Shown: positions 21,562 to 34,465 of the stretch, piece by piece
How the letters are laid out: each line of letters opens with the position of its first letter
Numbering within the stretch: the stretch's first letter is position 1
NCBI GenBank assembly: GCA_034509735.1
Contig: JACGWO010000012.1
Span: forward strand, 22,535,188 to 22,599,187
Reading direction: 5' to 3'
DNA from: Sesamum alatum
Lineage: Eukaryota > Streptophyta > Magnoliopsida > Lamiales > Pedaliaceae
DNA length: 64,000 nt
Program-made: the position numbers and the translations under genes
The notes under the pieces: model-generated
The model's database searches: none
What the model saw: only the letters and a program-made list of their open reading frames with translations
What the model was told of the DNA's origin: nothing

Positions 21562-23232
21562 ATGGAAGACTCTTTTGCGGAAATAGGACGGGCGTTATCC
21601 CTGACTGAACAAGAGGATTATGATGTTGTTATTCCGAGAGAGATTTGGGGGAAGGGAACAGATTACTCTCTTTCGTTGGTGGGGAAACTTGTAGGGCGCC
21701 GGGTGTATAATGTTGATGTCCTGAAGGAAGTACTACTGAGAGGAATAAATCCCAAGGAAAAGCATGCAACTTAAGCAAATTTGTGGCGACCGATTTCTTG
21801 TTAACTTTACTCACCCTGTGGATATTAAAAAGACCCTGGATGGAGGACCTTGGAATTTTGACAAACATCTGGTACGGGGTCCAGAATACCGAATGACACA
21901 AAACCTGAGTTGACAAAGCTTCAGTGGTGTGATTTCACGGTGCATGTCCACAACCTACCTCAAGAGCGGTGGTTGAAGTCTATGGCTGAATTCATTGGCA
22001 ATAAACTGGGTAGATACAGGGTGATGGACTGGTATAAAGAGGAACCTTCCTCTTTCGCAGGCTTCAAGATTAGAGTTGGTTTGAACATCTCGAATTCGCT
22101 GCGAAGGTTTATGAAGATTTGGTCGCCAGACGGGGATGACTACATAATTCATTTCACATATGCGAGGCTCCTAAACTTCTGCTATCTCTGCGGCTTGATC
22201 GGCCATATATCAAAAGATTGTGATATACATTACACCGATGGCTTCGTTGATCCTGGCTCGGATACGCCTTTCGAGCCATGGCTTCGACAGATTGGCACCG
22301 TGAGAGGGGGTCAGGTTTTTCCGACGCATGGAAGTTGTGGAAGGATGTTTCCGACCATTATGCGGCAAACTCCGTCAGCTTGTAAGGATGTCGAGAATGA
22401 TATGCGGGGATCACGGATCTTGGGTGATTTTGTCCATAAATATAATACAGAGGAAAAATGTAAGAAGGACGCTGATAAGGGGATTGAAGATGGCAAGGTT
22501 TCTGCTGTTATAGATATCAAAAAGGAAAAGATGGACTTGCCTAATAAGTAAACTAGGATTGAGGAATTTGAAATCAAAGGGCGGGAAGACCTAATGATTG
22601 AAACTGAGGCATCACATACTGGGGGCACCTCACAAAACCAGCCGCAAACATACCAAGCCCAACCCAACCCTCCTCGTCCACTGACCCACTTTCCTTCCAC
22701 CAGATAGCCTAGCATCACGAAAGCCCATACTTTTAAGCCAAGATATGAAAACCTGAAACCTTTGTCCTTATCTAGCAAAATTTCCCTGGATATGAACAAC
22801 CCGAACCCAAACCCAAACAAAAACATAACCTGCCACAAGCCAAAAACATAGACCCATTTGAGTATGTACCGACCCACTATCACTTCGATAGTCATGAAAA
22901 TCAAAAAACCGACCCCCTTCCCCCCACTTCAATCCACAACCCCCAAACCCAATTACAACATGCATGCAGCTTTAATCCCGACTAACCAACTTACGCCGGC
23001 TATTCTTAGCAACACCCCCCTGACCACCTTTACCACCTCGGTCTCTAGTAGCAAAAATCGCCATTTGAAGAGGAAATTCATTTCGGCTGGGGCTAAAAGA
23101 TCATCCCTCGACCCTTTTGCTATTAACGCATTATTAAATAATATGGCCAGGCCGGAGAAGAAGAGCTCAACTTGTGAAATTATCCTGACGGAATCGGTGG
23201 AGACTGCCTCGCAGTCCCGCCGACAGAAATGA
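21562..23232 (+). pseudogene. LINE ORF1: DUF4283 plus zinc knuckle protein
   Basis: Most of it reads in a single frame from ATG 21562, with a short excursion to another frame at about 21765-21905 carrying DRFLVNFTHPVDIKKTLDGG, a DUF4283 signature. A zinc knuckle of the C-X2-C-X4-H-X4-C type follows at about 22180-22222 (CYLCGLIGHISKDC). The C-terminal third is Pro/Ser/Asn-rich and broken by stops, including 22549-22551. The protein would bind LINE RNA. The frame ends with TGA at 23230-23232, overlapping the ORF2 ATG. Confidence 0.8.
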
Positions 23233-26200
23233 GCTGCCTAGCATGGAACTGCCAGGGGTTGAGGGGTCTCTGTACAGTTAAGGAACTTGAATCCTTGATT
23301 AGGGTTCACCGCCCCCCACTAGTCTTCCTCTCGGAGACTAGATGTAGAGTTCGCTATATTGAGAGTTTGAAGTTTTGGTTAAACATGCACGGTATGGGAG
23401 TGGATGCTATGGGGAAGAGCGGGGGACTTACTCTTCTTTGGAATAAGGAGATCTCGGTTTCTGTTCAAAGTTATTCGAAATATCACATTGATGCTCAGGT
23501 TATCATGGATAATCAGATCTCGTGTTGGCGACTTACTGGTGTTTATGGTGAGTCGGACCATGCAAAACGGAGTAGGTTTTGGGCTACAATTCAGCAACTT
23601 GAGGAACGATCATGCATTCCATGGGTCTGCCTTGGAGACTTAAACGAAATCCTTAGTGACGCTGAAAAGGAGGGAGGTAGGCAGAGACTGTTTTTGCAGT
23701 TTAGGAATTTCAGACAGACCTTGTGTCACAGGCCGCCCTTTAACTAGGAGTGTCGACTGTGACTTGCGGAGGACGTGCGCGCGATAAGGGGATGTCGGCC
23801 CGGCACGTGGGAGCGCAATGGTTCAAGCGATACGCGATTCGAACGTCGGACGAGGGAGTTGTGAAAAAGGTACACTCCTCGGCCATTTCAAGGACTTTGA
23901 ATATCTACTGCTAGAACAAGAAAAATTATTTTTAAGCCTATTATAAGGGGGACAGCAGTGGTGAGCTCCAGCCAGTCCCCCCCGTGCAGTGAGACATTAA
24001 ATGAGCGATTCCCTTGGGGCATGATAGGGGCCTCAAGGGCCGGCTTTAGGCACCTCGAAGGGAGGGCTAAAGTCCCTGGTCGGTATGGGTATCGAACGGG
24101 CAGCGTGGGGCTAGGATGGCACACGTTGGGCAAGCAACGGGCCGAAAGGCTCTGCGTGATTGCGAGGATGCCCCGGGGGCTGCGGGAAGGCATAGGCTAA
24201 CCTCTCGGGCGGAATGAGTGATTGAGGCGAAGCGTTGAAAGACCTCGTGAGCTACTCGTGTCATGAGTTATTGGGTTCTAGCCATGCACGACGATCCATT
24301 GGCCAAGATATGCGGTCGTGGGGCGACGCCGCGCTGTGGGCAAATTATGAGGCCACGCCGAAAGGCAAGGAGGCATGTTGGGCATGCCATGCGGGACTGA
24401 TGCGAGATGTTGGTATAAGAGTTGGGCCACGAACGGACGATGCTGCCCTACTCGGGCGAGGCATGCGAGACGGGCATGGCGAAGACATGCACCGGTAATG
24501 CACAGAGTGATTGTTGTGCGTGCGATGGGCGTTGTGGGCGTAAGTTTGGCCCATAGTGCCGAGACGGGTCGAGGATGCTCCGAGCCATTGCAAGAAGTAT
24601 CGGTAAGGCCCGAGATTGTGGGCGAGATGTATGATGGCAAGCTAACTAGTTGGGGCCGGACATGAAGGCGCGCAAGGCGCGAAAGCCACGACCCTCTGCG
24701 AGCATGGGCATTCCGGATAGGTGAGTACTTGGGCGCAAGGCGCCGCACAGGGATGCGTTCGGATGTCGCGCTAGTAAGCTTCAAGTGTCGAAGACACATG
24801 GTCGGGAGACCGAAAGGACTCGAATGGAGGAAGACCGGTCGAAGGTTTTGAGGAACCTGAGAGGCATCACGGGCGAAAATGAAATATTCCGCTGCGATAA
24901 AAGAGTCCGCCCGTGACACCTTGGCACTGTGTAATCTTCACGATTTGGGTTACGTTGGTGAGCCTTTTACTTGGACAAATAACAGGGTCTCGCCTCATAC
25001 CATTCGAGTACGTCTGGATCGTACATGTGCAACGGATTCGTGGCTAAATAGATTTTCGGGAGCGTAGGTTCAGCATCTAGGTGTTGCGCATTCTGATCAC
25101 CAATCACCACTTTTGCATTTACAGGCCAGAATAAAGAAGAGGAATGTAACCAGAAGAAAGGCGCAGAGATTCGAATCCTTTTCGATTAAGTACGACGACT
25201 GTGCAAAAATCATCGAGCGATCTTGGTCGGCGTTAGCAGGAGACACGGTAAGTGAAGGAGTTTATAAGAATATTGAAAACTATAAGGTTGGACTCATCAA
25301 CTTTAGCAAAGCAAAGTTTCGGAGCTTGGGAAAACGCATTGAGGAAATTGAGCAGAAAATCTGAGATGTCCGCTCACGCACAATCACGGTGGAAAGCAAA
25401 CAGTATGAGCGGTGGCTTAGGGCTGAATTGGAGAGTGCTAGAGAAGACGAGGAACGAGTGTGGCGGCAGAGAGGTAAGAGAGAGTGGCTCCGATTGGGGG
25501 ATAGGAATACTAAGTTTTGTTTTGCTCGGGCTTCGATTAGAATGATGAAAGGAAGGTTGTTGGGAGAAGGAGGATATCCAGGAGATAATCTCATCCTATT
25601 TTCAGCAACTGTTTACTTCTTCTAAGCCAACAGATCAACAGTTAGAGGAGGTCATAAGATACGTGGAGCCGAAGGTCGACTTGCTGATGAACCAGTCCCT
25701 AACCCAAGTTTTCTCTGCAGACGAAGTCACGAAGGCACTTAAGCAAATACACCCGGAAAAATCATCAGGACCGGATGGTATGCCTGCTTTATTTTATCAT
25801 AAATATTGGCATGTTATAGGCTCATTTGTTATAGCCTCTGTTCTTGATTTTCTCAATAATGAGTCTCTACTGCCGATGTTTAACTATACGCATATCGTTC
25901 TCATCCAAAAGTGTGCCAAACCTGATAATATGACCCAATTATGTCCTATTAGCCTTTGTAATGTTGTCTATAAACTTGCGTCAAAAACATCGGCTAATAG
26001 GCTCAAGCCGTTTTAAGCAAAATCGTGTCCAAAACGCAGTCTGCCTTTGTTCCGGGCAGGCTCATTTCGGATAATATTCTTATTGCCTTTGAGCTCAATC
26101 ATTATCTTAAAAATAAGAGGCGTGGAAAAGAGTGTTTTGCGGGGCTGAAACTCGATATGAGCAAAGCCTATGATCGGGTTAAATGGACCTTTCTGAAAGG

Positions 26201-28486
26201 TATGCTTAAAAAACTTGGGTTTCACGATAGGTTTGTCCGTCTGATTTCCCTTTGTGTGTCTTCTGTTAGCTTTTCTTTCATCCTTAATTGTGAATTTTTT
26301 GTTCGGTTACTCCGGAAAGGGGACTCTGACAGGGAGACCTGTTGTCGCCCTACTTGTTTATCTTGTGTGCGGAGGGTCTTAGTTGTATGCTTCGGGCAAA
26401 GGAGGCTCAAGGAGAACTTCGTGGAATCCGTATTGCACGTACCCACGGATTAGCCATCTTTTCTTTGCCGATGATACTGTCATTTTTTGTGAAGCGAAGG
26501 AGGAGGCTGTTAGGTGTGTGAAGGAGGTGCTGTGGAAATACGAACTTGCGTTGGGCCAAAATATTAACAAAACCAAGTCTTCCATGACTTTTAGCTTAAA
26601 TACTCCTGCACATGTGAGGACCGAATTGAAATCCCTCATGGAGGTGATGGAAAACGTTAGCTACTCTACTTATCTTGGCTTACCAGCTATCGTCGGTAAC
26701 TCGAAGAATGTGGCTTTTGATGGGATACGGGAAAAGATTTGGAAGAAAACAACATGTTGGAAGGAACGATCTCTATCCCAATCCGGGTGTGCCATTATAT
26801 TAAGAATGTTCTTCAAGCTATCCGTACGTATGTTATGTCATGCTTTCGATTACCGAATTCTCTTTTGTAGGCTATTAGATCAATCCTTGTGGATTTTTGG
26901 TGGTCGAGTGGGGAGATGAAATGGATCCATTGGCTTGAATGGGATGTTCTTTGCTGCGCTAAATGGCAAGGAGGCCTCGGATTTAGAGAACTTCGAAGTT
27001 TTAATACAACATTACTGGCCAAGAAGGGATGGAAAATAGCAACAGAAAAAGACAGCCTGTTATGTCGGACTTTCAAAGCCAAGTATTTTCCGAATGACAG
27101 CTTCTGGACGGCTAAGAAAGGGGGGAACTCCTCATTCACATGGCAAAGTATCCTGGGCTCCAGATTCATATTAGAAAAGGGGGCACGGTGGATGGTGGGG
27201 GATGGCCGAACTATTCAGGTTTAGAGAGATAGATGGATTCCGAGGGCGTCTACCTACATGCCAACTTTGCAGCCTGAACAGGTCGAGGAACAAATGACAG
27301 TAGCGGACCTGATTGAGGATGATGGGAGATGGTGGAACCACGAGAAGCTCGTTTCCTTATTTACTAAGGAAGGTGTGGAAGCAATTCTTAATATTACACT
27401 AGGCAAAGGAGCGAAGGATAGACTCGTATGGCACTTTTCGAAGAATGGCCGATTTACTGTTAGATCGGCCTACAATCTGGCAAGGTCTATCGCACAATAG
27501 GGGAGGGGTGCTTGCAGCAGGAACATCCCGAAGAATGACTGGGACTTCATATGGAGGGCCAACGCCCCCCACAGGGTTCAACTCTTTGGCTGGAAAGCGT
27601 GCAAACAAGCGGTGGCGACGACAAGGAATTTGGTGAAGAGAAGGCCTAATATTGATAACTATTGTTGCACGTGTGGAGCGAATAACGAAGATGTCCACCA
27701 TGTGCTCCTGTCATGTGACTTCGTCAGGATCGTGTGGGCTTTAACTGACTTACCCTAGAGCATCATCTCTGACTGGAGAGGTAGTTGTGAAGATTGGATG
27801 AGGTACGTTGCGATTAAACTTGATACCTTGCAGTTTGGTTGGTTTCTTGTTGTGTGTTGGACACTCTGGAACTCGAGAAACGCAAAGCTGATGGAGGATA
27901 CACACGATGACCCGTTGAGCCTGATCCAACAAGCTAGAAGGTTCATTGATGCGTTTTGGGAAGCAGATGTGGTGATTGGGATAGTGGAGAAAACTAGCTC
28001 GCCTGCTATATGGAGGCCCCCGCCTAGAGGATGGGTCAAGATCAATTTTGATGTTGGGATTAGTAAGGAACAAGTTGTTGGAAGTGTGGGTATCATTGCC
28101 AGAAACGAGGAAGGTTCTTGTATAGGTTGGCGGGCTATGTGTTTTCCAGGTATCACGGACCCCATGCATATTGAGGCTGTTGCTGCAAGATTGGCTGTGG
28201 AACTCGCCTTGGCGTCGGTCTGGGAGAACGTCGTTATTGAAAGGGACTGTTCAGGCGTCATCCACCCATTAGAGTGTGGACTCATAGAACCATCACAGAT
28301 CAATCCTGTACTTCTAGAGACGCACGTGATGGGGAGCTCTATACAAAGACTGGAGTGGAGTCTTGTGAGAAGTCTGTTAATGTATCTGCACATTACCTAG
28401 CTCAATGTGCTAAATCGGATATTGGTTTTGGTTTTCTGCCGCGTAGTGTAAGCAATGCCATTATGGCTGACATTCCTTTTGATTAA
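23229..28486 (+). pseudogene. LINE ORF2: endonuclease, reverse transcriptase, RNase H
   Basis: It starts MSCLAWNCQGLRG, the apurinic-type endonuclease start of plant LINEs, with CLGDLNEIL and, past the inserted LTR, GYVGEPFTWTNNR and SDHQ motifs. The reverse transcriptase region (about 25660-26700) shows PEKSSGPDGMPALFYHKYW, QSAFVPGRLISDNILIAFEL, LKLDMSKAYDRVKW and the catalytic FADD (HLFFADDTVIF, near 26457-26489). A zinc-binding domain (about 27530-27740, CCTCGANNEDVHHVLLSC) and an RNase H-like domain (about 28035-28486, WVKINFDVGISKEQVVGSVG) follow. Several frameshifts and stops (for example 26014-26016, 27223-27225 and 27498-27500) inactivate it. The coding sequence is split by a solo LTR at 23724-24918. 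Confidence 0.88.
23724..24918. mobile_element. Solo LTR, 1195 bp, inserted in LINE ORF2
   Basis: The sequence begins TGTCACAGG and ends CCCGTGACA, that is TG...CA termini inside a 6-bp inverted repeat (TGTCAC/GTGACA). It is flanked on both sides by CCTTG (23719-23723 and 24919-24923), a perfect 5-bp target duplication. With one CCTTG and the insert removed, the endonuclease frame continues in phase across the junction. The insert is clearly more GC-rich than its host. No internal gag/pol, primer-binding site or second LTR is seen, so it is a solo LTR left by LTR-LTR recombination. The parent family is unknown. Confidence 0.88.
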
Positions 28487-28635
28487 TAAAGTAGTTGATT
28501 TCCCCATCAAAAAATTAAAACAAAAAATACCTACTATTAGAGTTGAACAACATATAATGCATAACAATATCTAAATCAACACTTATCATTGAAGTAAAAT
28601 GATATTTACTATTAAATTATAATAACATCCCATGT

Positions 28636-28735
28636 ATTGGCAGGGTCCGAACTCATGACCTTAAAAGTTATTGGGCTTCAATTTCACCAATTGAGTTAGA
28701 CCTTATTGGTTAGTTTAAAACTAACCTAAGACCTC
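28636..28735 (-). mobile_element. tRNA-related SINE fragment
   Basis: On the minus strand an A-box-like segment (TAACTCAATTGGTG) is followed about 40 nt later by a B-box-like GAGTTCGGACCC. Its boundaries and tail are unclear. It could also be a stray tRNA-like sequence. Confidence 0.35.
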
Positions 28736-28774
28736 ATGTGTTAGAAATGCTAAAATAGGGCAGGATTGTTTATT

Positions 28775-29035
28775 GCGTAAATTACATTAACACCACTTGA
28801 TGTTTGGTCTAAATACATAAATATTTCTTTTTTTTTTTCTTTCTTTTTTTTTTTTTTTGTAAAACTACAGGTATATCCCATTAAGGGGTGTTAGTGTAAA
28901 TTTTTATCACTAAGTAGAGGGTGTATATGTAATTACAACTTTAACCCTCGTAAAGTACGTAACTGTAATTTTTTCAAAAGACAAATATGTTTATGTATTT
29001 GAACATAACTCAAAACGTGTCAATATAATTTACCC
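28775..29035. mobile_element. MULE-type foldback MITE, 261 bp
   Basis: The left arm GCGTAAATTACATTAACACC pairs with the right end, GTCAATATAATTTACCC. The flanks TTGTTTATT (28766-28774) and TAATTTATT (29036-29044) agree at 7 of 9 positions. A T-rich run (28827-28858) lies inside. Confidence 0.6.
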
Positions 29036-30702
29036 TAATTTATTTTGCAATAGCCTCGTTTTCAAATGGAGAGGACTTTTTTTTAAAAAAAAAAAAAAGA
29101 TTGGAGTTTAATCCCCCAAACTTCTCGGGAACGTACGCTACAACGAAGAATATTAGAGCTAAAAAAATATGTATATAGTTTTCACTGAATTATTATTATA
29201 AATGTGACATTAATTATATATAATTAATTAAGATTTTTATGCACAATTTTTATTACTAATTAATAAATACATCTTAATAAGATCAAAATTTTGGTCATTT
29301 AATACATATTTTTAATATTGATACTTAATATTATATCGCAAAAAATTACTTTTCTTTCCAATGCTACATCAAAAAAAAAAAAAAGAAAAAAAAGGAAAGA
29401 GTCTTGCTAGTCTAATTAGTTGAAAATGTGAATTGGATTTGTTAAGCATTGGACACTTTTTTTTGGAAAAGAAAAGCTTTACATGAGATGACTAAACTTT
29501 ATGTCACTCAAAGAGAGAAAGCTATTTTCATATGATAAGACTTTTTAAGACAGTGCATTCAAAAAAAAGGACAAAAAAATTCAGGATTTTATATGTAGGA
29601 AATTATGGACTTCAACTTTAATCATAAATTTAAGACTTCTATTCAATTTCTATCGTGTTTGTGATTTAGCACGTCAAATCTGCGTTTCAAGTGCAAATGT
29701 AATTTTTTATGTAGTCCGACCCGTTTTCAATAATCACTTTTGGAATTAAATTTTATCAAAATCATATTTTCATAAGATTAATTTCCAAGCAATTATTTTA
29801 TATTTAATTACTCATTATGTCCATTAAATAATGTTTTGATTATCTCATTAACATTAAAAACGTGATTAGTTGTGAAATGAACAATTTTATATTTATTTAA
29901 TCATCAAATTATGAAATCAAGACTTCAAATGTCATTATCTCATTTTTTATAAAATTAATTATTCCAAAAATTAATTTCAACCGCAAGGCCAGACTTGAGC
30001 CTTAAACTCTCTCGTCGGGAACAAATTTGTTACAAAACCCTAATTGTGGCATCTCTAGAATAAAACAGGCTATTGCAAAATAAGCATTCCCTATCTTAGA
30101 TAATGTATGATTGATTTAGATAACTCTGAGTGTGTAAAATAGGGTTTTCTTGAATAAAGCTTTGCTCGAATAGTAAGACTGAGGTTTCACAATTAAAATA
30201 TTGTGGGTTCGAATTTAACAAATATGGGTATAGTATGTCTACTTCTTTAGTAGGCAAAATTACACTTTTAATCATCTGTTTTATAAATTTTTCAAAATTG
30301 TCTCAAAATTAGAAAAATAATTCGACACGTTAATTTAGTTCTTTGCTTTATGAGATTTTCAAAATGGTTCTAAAATTGAAAAACTCGATATGTTTAATCC
30401 CATGTCAAAATTTCCGCAAAAAAAAATAAATAAATAAAAGCAAGAACACGTGCAATACGTATGTCCGTTAACTTGATTACTTACATTGAATATATTAAGT
30501 AATGTAATGAATCGTATGTTATAAAGAAAGAAAAAAAATAAAAAAAAGGCAAAGATATAGGGTTTTCTTTCTAAAAAAGTTGTGGTAGTATAATAAAGAT
30601 ATGCATGCATGATTTATCAACTAGGTAAAGTGGTGGGAGTGATGTGTATATTCTGGAATCAATCAATCATCCCACAATCATTCTCCATGTATGTCTTTTA
30701 TG
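29036..30702. other. AT-rich intergenic DNA, no gene seen
   Basis: It has homopolymer A/T runs, a tRNA-like B-box fragment at about 30207-30218 (GGGTTCGAATTT) with an A-box-like stretch about 45 bp before it, and an arm-like repeat at 30251-30410 that is shared with 40925-41110. No convincing coding sequence is present. Confidence 0.5.
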
Positions 30703-31049
30703 ACGAGAATTATAATTTATGTTCCATAATTTATCCCAATCGTGATTTTAGTCCCATTGTTTATCGATTTAGCAAATTTAGTCCTATAAGTTTAAAAAAA
30801 TTACAATTTACGTCACATTTACACTTTCCGTTAAATTGTTAATGGATGGACGTTAACTTAAGAAACAAAGTTAACGAAACATGTGCTTGGCACGTGCTCT
30901 TTCCATTAACAATTTAAAATAAAGTGTTAATGGGATGTAAATTGTAATTTTTTTAGACTTGTGGAACTAAATTAATTTGCTAAGTCGTAAAATAATGAGA
31001 TCAAAATCACAAATAAAATAAATTGTGAGATGTAAATTGCAATTTGCCC
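30703..31049. mobile_element. MULE-type foldback MITE, 347 bp
   Basis: Inverted arms contain ATTATAATTTATGTTCC and GATGTAAATTGCAATTTGCC. The flanks TCTTTTATG (30694-30702) and TCTTTTATA (31050-31058) are a 9-bp duplication with one mismatch. The central stem is around 30830-30915 (CCGTTAAATTGTTAATGG / CCATTAACAATTTAAAAT). Confidence 0.7.
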
Positions 31050-31348
31050 TCTTTTATAGTTTGTGAGATCGTATGTACATGTGGTTTTGGAATGGAAAAA
31101 AGAGGTAAATTGATACCAATTTGTAGTACTAAGAGACTTTTAGTGGGTGCATGTGATGCATGTTTGCTTTCTATTCCCTACACCAAAAAGTAGTATGCCA
31201 TTTGATTATTTTTAGACATTATTAATAAATGATATTTACTTTTTTGTCATTTTTTGGGAAAAAAAAAAAAAGAAAAGATTGTGTGAAAGACTGTGTAATT
31301 AAGGAAACTGTGGTTGGAGTCTCAAGCGAAAAAAAGAAAAAGAAAAAA

Positions 31349-31811
31349 AGGTAAATTATAGCTGACGCGGGTTAGGTTTCGAATAATTATGAATACTCTT
31401 TTTTATATATTCGACAAATTACAAATTAATATACTCCTTAAATGGAACATAATTATGTAGTCCCTAAACAGTGAGGGCGGACATTACAACTTTATCCTTG
31501 CTAAATTTTTTATTTAAAAAAAATATATTTGAAAAAATATGAAAAATTGAGGATGGGTAAAATAAATATTCTACAAGGCATATTAGTCCATAAAAATATT
31601 TTAAAAATTCTAAAAAATATATAAACTTATAATTTGTGATCCAAAAAAGCATTTTAGTCATTTCACCACAAAAATTGGATGAAAATCTAATAAAAGCTAA
31701 TAGAATTGACTCGTTGTTAGACGGACGTTAAAATTATGGGTATTATAATTTTGAAACAATAAGGAGGTATTTATAATTATGTCAAATTTTAAGGGAGGTG
31801 GTTGTAATCCC
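31349..31811. mobile_element. Foldback MITE with a decayed right end
   Basis: The left arm GGTAAATTATAGCTGACG and right arm GGGAGGTGGTTGTAATCCC are imperfectly inverted. The interior resembles the elements at 39936-40267 and 42236-42659. A C/A homopolymer run (31810-31830) destroys the right border, so no target duplication is visible. Confidence 0.5.
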
Positions 31812-32474
31812 CCCCCCCCCCCCAAAAAAAAGGATATCTTACTGAATATTTTGAAATATATATAATTCGACTTTTGATTCCTTGTTGTTTGCTTATATAT
31901 ATATATATATATATACTAGCAGTGAAAATATACTCGATACGTGTATATAATCTAAATTTTTATTGTATAAAGAAAATGATGATAAAAGAATAAACTTATC
32001 AAAAATTCAAAACTACTGAAATAGATTAACTTTAAATGTGCTTGAGTAGAAAACTATTGATAAAATCAAATTATCAAAAAGAATGTTATTTTGTGAAAAA
32101 AGAAATAAATATATTTAAGTGTATTTTAATCAGCTCACATGTTATCAACCAAAGTTAATTATTCTAAAACCCTCACACTTAATAAATATAGAGTATTCAT
32201 GATACATATATATTTCGATTGCAAATTCAACCTTTAGAATTATTTGGTTCATTTTGCAATAATTACTTTTGGGATTACGTCCCTTTAAAACCACGTTATG
32301 TCAAATTTAAAGCTAAAATTTATAGCCTTTAAGCCCTAAAAAAATTATTCCCTATCTAATTATCTATTATGCCCATAAAATCCTTTTTCAATCCATTATT
32401 CGACCTTAATCGAAATCCATCTTAAACCTATTGTTCTCCAACAAATTCCTCCCACAATTATATATTATCCATAA

Positions 32475-32727
32475 ATGGTTTTATGCAATTTACCTCCCTG
32501 TCATATTGAAAATGAGCAAATTATTCCCCCTACAAAAAAAAATATCAATTTACCTACATGTGTTTTTAAAATTGGACAAGGAGGTCAATTGCTCCGTTTT
32601 CAAAAACACGGGGAGGTAAATTGATTTATTTTAAAAAATACATAGAATTAAATTGTTATTTTATTTTTTTCATAGAGGAGTAATTTGCTCATTTGCAATA
32701 TCACAAGGGGTTGCTTGCATTTTTCCC
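32475..32727. mobile_element. Hairpin MITE of the GCAATTTACC family, 253 bp
   Basis: The arms are TTTTATGCAATTTACCTCCC and GGGTTGCTTGCATTTTTCCC after strand inversion. It is flanked on both sides by TATCCATAA (32466-32474 and 32728-32736), a perfect 9-bp duplication. Sibling copies lie at 49421, 50784, 53922 and 60228. Confidence 0.8.
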
Positions 32728-33060
32728 TATCCATAAAATCTTGACTAGTGTAGTTTTATTTGATTAATTTTGAACATTTTCACAACTTATAATCTCTAAT
32801 TTATCTCATATTTAGTGGTATTCTTAACATAAGAATGAGATAATTACTTTTAAAGTTTAACTACAATCTACATTACACATCAATTTCTGAAATTGTGAAT
32901 TATAAAACGGCAATCTTTTTTTTTTAAATTAATTATTTCATAATTAATTATGCAACTAATCAACAATATTGGGCGCCGAGAGAGAAGGATTTGTTAGCTT
33001 AGTGGTTAAGATTGTGGTCTCATGAATATGTAGATATTTATCTCATTTTATGTGAAATTA

Positions 33061-33499
33061 CACTACTAGAAAATATGATATTAGTGATAAAATATCAAAT
33101 GATAATTTTATAGTTGTCACTAAAAATATATATTAAGTGACAATATTTTTTTATCTTGTCACTATATAGTTATTTGTGACAAAAATTGTGTACAAAGTTG
33201 TCACTAAATATAATTAATGACACATCTATAGTGACAATATAATATAGTGATAACAATTATTTGTTGTCACTAGGTTGTCACTATACATGAGTCACTAGTT
33301 GTATTTAGTGACAAGTTTGTGCACATTTTTAATTTTGTCACTAATAACAATTTTTAAAACATAATAATAATTATTAAAATCATAAAAGTTATTATTGTGA
33401 CAAAATAAACATTATTGTCACTAAATATATATAATTAGTGACAATATTAAAATTATTCACTTGATATTTTTGTCACTAATCTTTTATTTTCTTGTAGTG
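33061..33499. mobile_element. CACTA MITE, 439 bp
   Basis: It begins CACTACTAGAAAA and ends TTTTCTTGTAGTG (the complement of CACTACAAGAAAA). The perfect 3-bp duplication TTA lies at 33058-33060 and 33500-33502. The interior is filled with TTGTCACT/AGTGACAA motifs in both orientations, acting as subterminal repeats. It has no coding capacity. Confidence 0.85.
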
Positions 33500-33909
33500 T
33501 TATCTCACTTTATGCGAATTTATTGTAATTTATATTATTGTTCTTAATTATATTAATATGTTGATTAAATATTAATGTATTGAATGAATCAATATTTACT
33601 TAATTATTAAAATATTAATGTAATGATATAACTTAAAAATTAATTGGTCATATATATATATATATATATATATATATTGCATGCGTTGGTATTGGTATAT
33701 ATTGCTTTACATCACGGTGTGATTTGCGGACAACTCCATGACTTTATTTGCTTTATTTTCATATTATTGAGTCCTCTTCTGATTCCAATGTCTAAAAAAG
33801 ATAACACACACACACACAAAAATGGCCCAAGACATCAAAAGAGAGATAACATTTTGTCATGGTTATTTACCATAATTAAAATTAAAAAAATGATGACAAA
33901 TATTAATTA

Positions 33910-34456
33910 GGGATAATTATACCATCCTCTCTTGAGGTTTCGCATAATCACAAATAAACCTTCTTTGGTTTGAAAAATTATATTTAGTACCCTTGAGGTT
34001 CGCTCATATCTAACAAATAAGTTTTTTCGTTAGTCAAAATTCACCCAATTTGATGATATTAACAAAAAAATTAAATGAAAATTCATATTTGCCCATGATT
34101 AACTTATTACTGTCTTATTATGGGTCAAATAAATTCTTTTATGACCAAATTATATATCCTTATACATCTTCACACGTTAATGTATTTGAGGAGGTATATC
34201 TTTATCATTATATAGGTAGTTTAGTCAGAAAAGATTTGTTTGACCTGCACTAAGTCAGTAATAAGCCAATTTAGGTAAGTATCGATTTTCATTCAATTTT
34301 TTTTATTAATATCATCATATTTAATAAATTTTGACTAACGGAAGGACTTATGTGTTAGACGGAGTCAAACCTCAGGGTACTAGATGTAATTTGCAAATCA
34401 CATGGGGTCTATGTGTAATTACACTAAATCTCAGGGAAAGACGGTGTAATTATCCC
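33910..34456. mobile_element. MULE-type foldback MITE, 547 bp
   Basis: The ends are GGGATAATTATACCATCC and its complement (GGTGTAATTATCCC). It is flanked by TATTAATTA on both sides (33901-33909 and 34457-34465), a perfect 9-bp duplication. It is the best-preserved member of the family also seen at 14787-15315 and, truncated, at 35800-36070. Confidence 0.85.
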
Positions 34457-34465
34457 TATTAATTA

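Larger units (their letters stand above)
21080..28515 (+). mobile_element. Degenerate L1-type LINE retrotransposon
   Basis: It contains a pyrimidine-rich leader (about 21150-21560), ORF1 (21562-23232) and ORF2 (23229-28486) with endonuclease, reverse transcriptase, zinc-binding and RNase H regions. It ends with AATAAAG, a short untranslated tail and an A-rich tract (28508-28530). The exact 5' end and the target duplication could not be fixed. Removing the solo LTR (23724-24918) leaves an element of about 6.2 kb, a normal length for plant L1. Many stops and frameshifts show it is dead. Confidence 0.88.

Noticed and set aside
24067..24919. Several open frames up to 213 aa on both strands
   Set aside because: They lie wholly within the solo LTR at 23724-24918; GC-rich DNA with few stops explains them.
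33061..33499. Possible CRISPR-like array of short repeats
   Set aside because: The TTGTCACT repeats are irregularly spaced, occur in both orientations and are bounded by CACTA termini with a TTA duplication.
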